The notes under the pieces: generated by a model
Database searches by the model: none
What the model was told of the DNA's origin: nothing
What the model saw: only the letters and a program-made list of their open reading frames with translations
Shown: positions 32,736 to 39,136 of the stretch, in pieces
Layout: each line of letters starts with the position of its first letter
Numbering within the stretch: the stretch's first letter is position 1
DNA from: Vicinamibacterales bacterium
GTDB lineage: Bacteria > Acidobacteriota > Vicinamibacteria > Vicinamibacterales > JAMQPK01
DNA length: 39,136 nucleotides
Reading direction: 5' to 3'
Assembly: GCA_023717525.1 (NCBI GenBank)
Contig: JAMQPK010000036.1
Location: 1-39,136 of the forward strand
Program-made: the position numbers and the translations under genes

Positions 32736-34048
32736 GAGTTACCAGCATATTCATTTTCATTCTCTGGTTTGTGACGGGCGCCGCCGAGGCGCAGCAACTG
32801 TCGCGCGCCGAAGCCGTGGCGGAAGCACTTGCGGCCAATCCGCAGGTGAAGCTGAGCCTGGAGCAGGTGGCGTACCTCGAGGGCAACATCACAGAAGCGA
32901 AGGCCGACGCGCTGCCTGATTTGTCGTGGAGAACGATTGCTCTGCGAGCCCGCGACCCAAGTCTGTTGAACAGCCCGAATTTCGACGAGTTTCCTCCCGA
33001 GTTCCGCGAGGCACTCGAGCCGAGGCCCGCGAACGCGTTTTCGACTGCGGCTGTCGTGAAGCAGACGATTTACAGCTTCAAGCTCGGCAAAGCGCTCGAG
33101 GCAGCCAAACTTGCGCGGACGGCGGGACAAGAGGATGTGCAGCGAGCCAGGCAGAGGACGGCGCTCGATGCCGTGCGCGCCTACAACCAGCTCCTTTTCA
33201 CTATGGAGCAACTGCGCGTCATCCGCGCCAACGTTGACTCGAAGCAGAGCCATCTCGACGACGCACGCAATCGGCGTGCGGCGGGTGCAGCCACCGAGCT
33301 TGAGGTGCTGCGCAGCGAGGTCGATTTGGAGAACCAGCGGGCAGAGCAGTTCCGCGCGGAGAGCGAGGTCGCCTCTGCGCGAGCCACGTTGAATACTGTG
33401 ATTGTGCGGCCGACGAACACGCCGATTGAGCCGACCGACACGCTGGCCGTCGTTCCGTTTTCCGCAGAGTTCGAGAACGCGGTAAAGGAAGCGCTGTTGG
33501 CGCGACCCGAACTGAGAACGCTCCGCCTGCAGGAGGAGATTCAGGACAAGCTCGTCGACGTGGCGGCGGCCGAGGCAAAGCCGACGTTCGATTTCGACGC
33601 ATCGCTTGGCTTCGCGGTGCGCCGGCCGCGGAATTTTCTTAAGTGGAACTACTCGAGCTGGTCGGCCGCTTTCACAGCGAAGGTGCCGCTCTTTGACGGA
33701 TATCGAACGGCTGGCAAGGTTGCCAAGGCGAAAGCGCAAAAGAATACAGCAACGCAGCAGATTGCTGCGCTCGAGAATCAGGTCCGCCTCGAGGTGCAGT
33801 CGGCCTGGGATGCCCTTGCCCTCGCGGAACGCACAACCAAAGCAGCCGACCTGAACGTGACGCAGGCGCGCCGCGCCGCGGATATGACGGAAGCGAACTA
33901 CCGTCTCGGCGCAGCGACGCAGCTCGAAGTGGTTGACGCGTTGCAGGTGCTGCGGCAGGCAGAGAACATTCGGAATCAATCGTTGTATCTGCACGCGAAC
34001 GGACAAGCTGCGTTGAGGTATGTGATGGGAAGGGATCCTCTAAAATGA
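32732..34048 (+). CDS. TolC-family outer-membrane efflux protein
   Basis: The 438-residue product has a signal peptide (MRVTSIFIFILWFVTGAAEA) and the two-fold repeated long-helix pattern of outer membrane efflux proteins. Examples are LSRAEAVAEALAANPQVKL, then heptad-rich helices (ARQRTALDAVRAYNQLLF; NRRAAGAATELEVLRSEVDLENQRAEQF) and, in the second half, ENQVRLEVQSAWDALALAERT and ANYRLGAATQLEVVDALQVLRQAEN. It forms the outer-membrane exit duct of the tripartite pump. ATG 32732 overlaps the tetR stop (ATGA) and has GGAG upstream; it overlaps the next gene by ATGA as well. Confidence 0.94.
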   Translation: MRVTSIFIFILWFVTGAAEAQQLSRAEAVAEALAANPQVKLSLEQVAYLEGNITEAKADALPDLSWRTIALRARDPSLLNSPNFDEFPPEFREALEPRPANAFSTAAVVKQTIYSFKLGKALEAAKLARTAGQEDVQRARQRTALDAVRAYNQLLFTMEQLRVIRANVDSKQSHLDDARNRRAAGAATELEVLRSEVDLENQRAEQFRAESEVASARATLNTVIVRPTNTPIEPTDTLAVVPFSAEFENAVKEALLARPELRTLRLQEEIQDKLVDVAAAEAKPTFDFDASLGFAVRRPRNFLKWNYSSWSAAFTAKVPLFDGYRTAGKVAKAKAQKNTATQQIAALENQVRLEVQSAWDALALAERTTKAADLNVTQARRAADMTEANYRLGAATQLEVVDALQVLRQAENIRNQSLYLHANGQAALRYVMGRDPLK

Positions 34049-35157
34049 AGACCAGAGCTCGCACTTATTTATTGATAGTGGTGTTGGCGGCAGGCGTTGG
34101 CGCCGCAGGATGCGGCGGGCAGGGCGCCGAGGCAGAGTCGAGCGCCGCCAAGGCGGTTCGCACGGTTCCGGTTCGCACGGCGACCGTGGAAACACGCGAC
34201 CTGACCGAAACATTGACGCTGACCGGCACGCTGGACCCGCGCGCCGAAGTAACCGTTGTGCCGGAGATTTCCGCCCGCCTCGAGCGCACGCTGAAGAACG
34301 AAGGCGATCGCGTGACGCTCGGTCAGCTCGTGGCCGTTCTCGACGACGGCGATTTCAAGCTCGCACGCGATCGGGCGAAGGCGATGCTCGACGTCGCCGA
34401 GGCGAATCGCGCTCACACGAAAGCCGAGAAAGACCGGGCCGACAGCCTGCTGAAGACCGGGGGCATCACCGACAAAGATCATCTCGCTGCGCAGGTTGCC
34501 GTGCAGGTTGCCGAAGCATCGGCGGCTCAGGCGCGTACCGAGCTTGCGATTGCAGAACGCCAGCTAAGCCGAGCGCAAATTACCGCACCGATCAGCGGAC
34601 GCATATCGAAGCGGATGGCCGACGCGGGCACCATGGTGTCTGCCGGCACGCCGCTCTATTCGATCGTGGACGACTCGGTCTTCGAGCTGCGCTCGTCGGT
34701 GGCGTCTGGCGATTTCGCCAAGGTGAAGATCGGCGAGAAAGTGACCGTAACGCTCGATGCGCTTCCCGGCTACACCGCGGAAGGCGAAGTGAACCGCATC
34801 GCGCCTCAGGTGGATGCGCGCAGCCGCTCGTTCGAAATCATCATCCGTGTGCCGGGGCGGCCGCAGCTCGTCTCGGGCCTTTTCGCGCGCGCAGAAGTGA
34901 AAGTCCGCGACGTTCCCGGGAGCCTGGTCGTGCCACCAGCCGCGCTGGTCCGTGACGGCGCCGATCCGACGCGCGCACAGACGTTCGTCATCGTCGGAGG
35001 CAAGGCGGAACGCCGCGACGTGACGGTGGGTTTTGAAGTACCGGATGCCGTGCAGGTAACCGCCGGATTGAAGGCGGGAGAAACCGTCGTCGTCGATCCG
35101 CCGAGCGCGCTCGGTCCGGGGACGCAGGTGCAAGTGGAAACCAAATCGGGGACATAA
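34045..35157 (+). CDS. RND efflux periplasmic adaptor (HlyD/AcrA family), lipoprotein
   Basis: The 370-residue product has a lipoprotein signal peptide with Cys23 (GVGAAGCGG), so it should be anchored to the inner membrane. It continues with a barrel-sandwich domain (SARLERTLKNEGDRVTLGQLV), a coiled-coil hairpin (about residues 105-165, DRAKAMLDVAEANRAHTKAE), ITAPISGRISKR and the beta-barrel/membrane-proximal domains (PPAALVRDGADPTRAQTFVIV). It links the RND pump to the TolC-like channel. ATG 34045 overlaps the TolC stop by 4 bp; the RND gene follows after 3 bp. Confidence 0.95.
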   Translation: MKTRARTYLLIVVLAAGVGAAGCGGQGAEAESSAAKAVRTVPVRTATVETRDLTETLTLTGTLDPRAEVTVVPEISARLERTLKNEGDRVTLGQLVAVLDDGDFKLARDRAKAMLDVAEANRAHTKAEKDRADSLLKTGGITDKDHLAAQVAVQVAEASAAQARTELAIAERQLSRAQITAPISGRISKRMADAGTMVSAGTPLYSIVDDSVFELRSSVASGDFAKVKIGEKVTVTLDALPGYTAEGEVNRIAPQVDARSRSFEIIIRVPGRPQLVSGLFARAEVKVRDVPGSLVVPPAALVRDGADPTRAQTFVIVGGKAERRDVTVGFEVPDAVQVTAGLKAGETVVVDPPSALGPGTQVQVETKSGT

Positions 35158-35160
35158 GCC

Positions 35161-38100
35161 ATGTTTTTGAGCGATCTCTCCATCAAGCAGCCCGTTCTCG
35201 CCACGATGATGATGGCGGCGCTTGCTGTGCTTGGCCTCACGTCGTATCAGGCGCTGAAGGTTGACCTCTTTCCGGATGTCGAGTTCCCCGTCGTCACGGT
35301 GACGACGCGGTACGAAGGGGCCTCGCCCGAGACCGTCGAACGCGACGTGTCGAAGAGGATTGAAGAGGCGGTGAACACCGTCGAAGGCGTTCGCCACATC
35401 GAGTCGACGTCTCAGGAAGGCCTATCCACCATCGTCGTCAACTTCAACATCGGTGTGCCGACGCTCAACGCGTCGCAGGACATCCGGGGCAAGGTGGCGG
35501 CCATTCGCGGCGAGCTGCCGCGCGAGATCGACGAGCCCATCATCCTGCGCATCGACCCCGCCGCGATGCCGATCGTGTCGGTGGCCATCGACGCGCCGGC
35601 GCTGACGCCGCGTGCGGTGTCTGATATCGCCGACAAGATCATCAAGCGACGACTGGAGAATGTCCCGGGCGTTGGGGCGGTGAACCTGGTCGGCGAAGCC
35701 AAGCGCGAAGTGCAGGTCGTGGTCGATCGCACGCGTCTCGAATCCTACAACCTCTCGCTCGCGCAGGTCGTCGATGCACTGCGCACTCAGAATGTCGATG
35801 CGCCCGTCGGCACCGCCGACCGTGGCGCGACCGAAGCGATGGTGCGGGTCGCGGCACGTGGAACGTCGGCCGCGCAGATCGCCGAGATTCCGCTCAAGCG
35901 CGTGGGCGAGCGCACGCTGCTCGTCCGCGACGTGGCGCAGGTGATCGACGGGATCGAAGAGCCGCGCAGCCTGGCGTATGTCGACAGCAAGCCGGCTATT
36001 GCGCTCGACGTGCAGAAGCAGGCGGGCGCCAACACTGTTGGCGTGGCCGACGGGGTGCGTATCGCCGTCGAGCGGATGGCGCCCGAGCTTCCGCCCGGCG
36101 TCACACTGCAGATGGTTCGAGACGACTCGACGTTCATCCGCGAGTCGATTGAAGACGTGCAGGTCACCCTGGTGCTCGGCGGCCTGCTGACCGTCTTCAT
36201 CGTCTTTCTCTTTCTGAACTCATGGCGATCGACTGTCATCACCGGGCTGACGCTGCCTATCTCGGTGGTCGCGGCGTTTATCGCCATGCGGTTCTTCGGG
36301 TTCACGTTGAACGTGCTGACGTTGATGGGGCTGTCGCTTGCGATCGGCATGCTGATCGACGATGCGATTGTGGTTCGCGAGAACATCGTGCGCCACATGC
36401 AGAGGGGGAAGGATCACCTGACGGCTGCGCGTGAGGGCACGGCTGAAATCGGGCTCGCCGTGATGGCGACCACCTTCACCATCATCGCCGTGTTCATCCC
36501 TGTCGCGTTCATGGGCGGCATGGTGGGCCAGTTTTTCTATCAGTTCGGCATCACCGTCGCGGCGGCCGTGCTCGTGTCGCTGTTCGTCAGCTTTACGCTC
36601 GACCCGATGCTCTCGTCGCGCTGGTACGACCCGGATGTGGAAGAAGGCCGCCGGCGTGGCTTCGTCGGCCGGGTCCTCCAGAGGTTCAACAACTGGTTCG
36701 ACGGCCTGCACGGTTCCTACGAGCGCACGCTCGACTGGTCGCTGCGTCATCGATGGGTCGTCGTGCTCGTCGCGGTTGTCGCGTTCGTCAGCGCCTTCCC
36801 GATTCTCGGCGTGCTCGGCGGCGACTTCATGCCGGACTTCAACCGTGGCGAGTACCAAATCGCGTTCAAGGCGACGCCCGGTGCCACGCTGCGGGAAACG
36901 GGTGATCGCGCGCAGCAGATGGTCGCGAAGCTGCGCGAGCTGTCCGATGTGGAATACACCTACACGACGATCGGCGAAGCAGGCTCGCAATACCGTCCCG
37001 TAACCGAGGGCACGACATACGTGAAGCTGAAGCCCCATCTTGGCGGCACGTTCAGCGCGGTGCTGCGCGAAGCGCGCAACAAGGTCGAACAGGTGCCCGG
37101 CCTCACGTTCGGCTTGACCGAGGCCGGCGCGTTTGGGCAGAAGCCGATTCAGATTAGCGTGCGTGGGCCCGAGATCGACGAGCTCGACACGATCTCGCAG
37201 AGGCTCGTTGGCGAAATGCGGAAGATTCCAGGCATCGCCGACATCGAGAACAGCCTAGAGAAATCGAAACCCGAGCTCAAGGTCGAGGTCGATCGGCAGC
37301 GCGCGAGCGATCTCGGGATTCCTGTGTCTGTGATCGCCATGACCATGCAGGCTGGCGTTGTAGGCCAGGTGGCGACCACGATTCAGGATTCGGTGGGTGA
37401 CAACCACGACGTGCGCGTGCGGCTGCGTGGCGATCAGCGCCGCTATTCGCAGGACCTGCTGAAGCTGTCGGTCCCGACCGACAAGGACGACGATAACAAG
37501 GACAAGATCCTGAAGCCGCTCAGCGAGGTGGCGAAGGTGCTTCCGGGCACAGGGCCTTCATCGATTCGCCGGCGTGATCTTGTGCGCGAGGTGCGCATCT
37601 CGGCGAACACAGACGGACGGCCGCTGCAGGAGGTGTCGAACGACATCGACGCGGCGGGCAAGACGTTCAATCTGCCGCCGGGCTACGACATCGTCGCCGG
37701 AGGCGATACTGAAGAGCTTGTGAGGATGTTCAGCGACATGTTCCAGGCGTTGTTCCTGGCCGTCGTGTTCATCTATCTCATTCTGGCATCGCAGTTCGGA
37801 TCGTTCACGCATCCACTGGCGATCATGCTGTCGCTGCCGCTGTCGCTGTTTGGTGTCGCCGTGATTCTGTTCTTCACCCACGACACGCTGAACATCATGA
37901 GCATGATCGGGCTGATCATGCTGATGGGTCTCGTGACGAAGAACGCGATTCTTCTCGTGGACTTCACCAACCAGGCACGCCGCGAAGGGACGCCGCGGCA
38001 CAAGGCGCTGATTCAGGCGGGCACCACGCGTCTGCGGCCGATCGTGATGACGACGCTCGCGATGATTTTCGGCATGCTGCCGCTGGCGTTTGCGATTGGC

Positions 38101-38298
38101 GCAGGCGCCGAGATGCGCGCACCCATGGCTCGCGCGGTCATCGGGGGGCTGATTACCTCGACCTTGCTGTCGCTGCTGGTCGTGCCCGTGGTCTACACGT
38201 TCCTCGACGACTTCAAGCCGTCGGCCATTCTGGCCTGGATCACGCGCCGGAAGCCGGCACCGCAGCACGCCCACGGCGCTCTGCCAGCGACGGAGTGA
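35161..38298 (+). CDS. RND-superfamily multidrug efflux transporter (HAE1/AcrB-type)
   Basis: The 1045-residue inner-membrane proton antiporter has the RND layout: TM1 ([20 protein letters not shown]), a large periplasmic loop, TM2-6, then a second half with the same order ending in TM12. The proton-relay aspartates are Asp400-Asp401 in [14 protein letters not shown]. The family motif [24 protein letters not shown] is near the start, and [18 protein letters not shown] with [14 protein letters not shown] is in the second half. The start codon is 3 bp after the adaptor stop. It probably exports lipophilic toxins, or, in some soil bacteria, cell-envelope lipids; the substrate is unknown. Inverted repeat F begins on the first base after its stop. 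Confidence 0.96.
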   Translation: MFLSDLSIKQPVLATMMMAALAVLGLTSYQALKVDLFPDVEFPVVTVTTRYEGASPETVERDVSKRIEEAVNTVEGVRHIESTSQEGLSTIVVNFNIGVPTLNASQDIRGKVAAIRGELPREIDEPIILRIDPAAMPIVSVAIDAPALTPRAVSDIADKIIKRRLENVPGVGAVNLVGEAKREVQVVVDRTRLESYNLSLAQVVDALRTQNVDAPVGTADRGATEAMVRVAARGTSAAQIAEIPLKRVGERTLLVRDVAQVIDGIEEPRSLAYVDSKPAIALDVQKQAGANTVGVADGVRIAVERMAPELPPGVTLQMVRDDSTFIRESIEDVQVTLVLGGLLTVFIVFLFLNSWRSTVITGLTLPISVVAAFIAMRFFGFTLNVLTLMGLSLAIGMLIDDAIVVRENIVRHMQRGKDHLTAAREGTAEIGLAVMATTFTIIAVFIPVAFMGGMVGQFFYQFGITVAAAVLVSLFVSFTLDPMLSSRWYDPDVEEGRRRGFVGRVLQRFNNWFDGLHGSYERTLDWSLRHRWVVVLVAVVAFVSAFPILGVLGGDFMPDFNRGEYQIAFKATPGATLRETGDRAQQMVAKLRELSDVEYTYTTIGEAGSQYRPVTEGTTYVKLKPHLGGTFSAVLREARNKVEQVPGLTFGLTEAGAFGQKPIQISVRGPEIDELDTISQRLVGEMRKIPGIADIENSLEKSKPELKVEVDRQRASDLGIPVSVIAMTMQAGVVGQVATTIQDSVGDNHDVRVRLRGDQRRYSQDLLKLSVPTDKDDDNKDKILKPLSEVAKVLPGTGPSSIRRRDLVREVRISANTDGRPLQEVSNDIDAAGKTFNLPPGYDIVAGGDTEELVRMFSDMFQALFLAVVFIYLILASQFGSFTHPLAIMLSLPLSLFGVAVILFFTHDTLNIMSMIGLIMLMGLVTKNAILLVDFTNQARREGTPRHKALIQAGTTRLRPIVMTTLAMIFGMLPLAFAIGAGAEMRAPMARAVIGGLITSTLLSLLVVPVVYTFLDDFKPSAILAWITRRKPAPQHAHGALPATE

Positions 38299-38370
38299 CA
38301 TTGAAGATTGGAACATTGGAGCATTGGAACATTGCAATTGTTCCAATGTTCCAATCTTCAATCTTCAATG
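38299..38370. repeat. inverted repeat F with 7- and 8-bp tandem units (ATTGGAAC type)
   Basis: The left arm 38299-38334 is made of ATTGAAG and ATTGGAAC/ATTGGAGC units; the right arm 38335-38370 is the complement, with a centre of ATTGCAAT. The arms align with one compensating one-base shift. It touches the RND stop codon and leaves about 58 bp before the aldolase start. It has the same architecture as elements A-E but is AT-rich, in contrast to them. Confidence 0.92.
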
Positions 38371-38428
38371 CTAAGCTACGCCCTTCCTAACCTATGGCGT
38401 CCGCGCGGTTCAGCGTTTGGAGGCTTTC

Positions 38429-39136
38429 ATGAAAACTCTCAAGACAGTCTGGTTGTGCGTCGCAGTCGTGTGTGCGTTCGTCGTCGCCGGGACCCAGGCA
38501 CAGGCACCCAAGCCGAAACGGATCAATCGGGCGATCGAACTGTTGGAAGCGGGCCAGCCCATCTATTACACCGGCTCGCACTCCGGCACCGCAGGTACGT
38601 TTGAGCAGGGCAAAGCTGATGCGTCGACGTACGCCGACTACCTCAGCTACGACATGGAGCACGCGCCGTTCGACGTGCGCGGCCTCTCAGAGTACATGAA
38701 GGGGTTGGCAGCGGCGGGCACAACGCGAAGCGGACATCGCACTCCGGCGGTCATCGTGAACGTGCCGGTGAATGGTGTCGACGAGATGACCGTCCGGGCC
38801 AATGCGTGGATGTTCCATCAGGTGCTCGCCACCGGGGTGCACGGCATTCTGCTGTGCCATGCGGACACGCCCGGCGCGGTTCGCGCCTTCATCGAGGCCG
38901 TCCGGCTTCCCATGCACAAGCAGGGTACCGACAAGGATCTACCCGAAGGCCGCCGCGGCGCGCACGGGTCGCCAACCGCCGCCGCCATCTGGGGCATCAC
39001 CGCCGACGAGTACAACATGAAGGCCGATGCGTGGCCGTTGAACCCGAACGGCGAACTGATGTTCGGGCTGAAGCTCGAAGACAAGTACGCGGTCGTGAAC
39101 GCCGAACAAAGCTTGAAAGTACCGGGCATCGCATTT
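38429..39136 (+). CDS. secreted HpcH/HpaI-type aldolase family protein (3' end outside window)
   Basis: The 236 visible residues start with a signal peptide (MKTLKTVWLCVAVVCAFVVA, with a cut near TQAQA). They continue into the HpcH/HpaI (class II 2-oxo-acid aldolase) fold: LLEAGQPIYYTGSHSG, DYLSYDMEHAPFD, VIVNVPVNGVDEM, ATGVHGILLCHADTPGAVRAF and LKLEDKYAVVNAEQSLKVPG. The Glu and Asp of the metal site should lie in DMEHAPFD and the LKLED region. Cytoplasmic members cleave 4-hydroxy-2-oxo acids; export of such an enzyme is unusual, so a different role is possible. The start ATG 38429 has GGAGG at 38419-38423. The frame is open at the window edge. Confidence 0.87.
   Translation, partial: MKTLKTVWLCVAVVCAFVVAGTQAQAPKPKRINRAIELLEAGQPIYYTGSHSGTAGTFEQGKADASTYADYLSYDMEHAPFDVRGLSEYMKGLAAAGTTRSGHRTPAVIVNVPVNGVDEMTVRANAWMFHQVLATGVHGILLCHADTPGAVRAFIEAVRLPMHKQGTDKDLPEGRRGAHGSPTAAAIWGITADEYNMKADAWPLNPNGELMFGLKLEDKYAVVNAEQSLKVPGIAF

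Noticed and set aside
32651-34006. 451-codon open frame on the minus strand
   Set aside because: Antisense shadow of the TolC-like gene; Arg/Leu/His-rich with no motif.

Overview
The window is a GC-rich bacterial chromosome segment with dense gene packing, 4-bp ATGA overlaps and many housekeeping genes. Gene content points to a diderm: an RND efflux pump with an outer-membrane TolC-like factor, lipoproteins, GlmS/GlmU, and a sortase of the kind seen in some Gram-negatives. I would guess Acidobacteriota (perhaps Vicinamibacteria), but this is an impression from gene content and style; no rRNA is present to prove it.

Layout. 1-14.4 kb is housekeeping: the 3' end of gyrA, a lipoprotein, pcrA, glmS and glmU (UDP-GlcNAc synthesis), a TPR protein, rsmI, a DUF885 metallopeptidase, an FmdB-type zinc ribbon, galU, serS and a secreted DinB-like protein. 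14.4-24.7 kb is one tightly coupled nine-gene minus-strand operon that looks like a surface-sugar module. In transcription order it encodes a polytopic membrane protein, a GHMP sugar kinase, a TPP-dependent E1 alpha/beta pair, a DegT-family enzyme with the PLP lysine replaced by His (3-dehydratase type), an SDR epimerase, a polyprenyl-phosphate-type GT2, a B12-binding-type radical SAM enzyme and an Fcl/ColC-like SDR. A paralogue of the membrane protein is encoded head-to-head on the plus strand (24.75-26.55 kb), followed by a cupin. 27.0-28.75 kb holds tRNA-Ser(UGA) and a sortase with its own LPKTA-tailed substrate. 28.9-31.8 kb holds gabD and a secreted M48 peptidase. 32.1-38.3 kb is a TetR-controlled RND efflux operon with a readable promoter and operator. 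The window ends inside a secreted HpcH/HpaI-type aldolase.

The most unusual signal is not a gene. Six intergenic sites (2022, 4387, 6336, 7785, 14382 and 38299) each hold a long inverted repeat whose two arms are built from degenerate short tandem units of 7, 8 or 10 bp. The units differ between sites, but the architecture and the position, at or touching a stop codon, are the same. This suggests a recurring mechanism that makes or spreads such structures at gene 3' ends. I cannot name a described family for it.

The second point of interest is the sugar operon. A His188-type dehydratase, an Fcl-like SDR with the complete catalytic residue set and an orphan E1 alpha/beta pair together suggest a deoxy or branched-chain sugar made, lipid-linked and transferred to a surface glycan.
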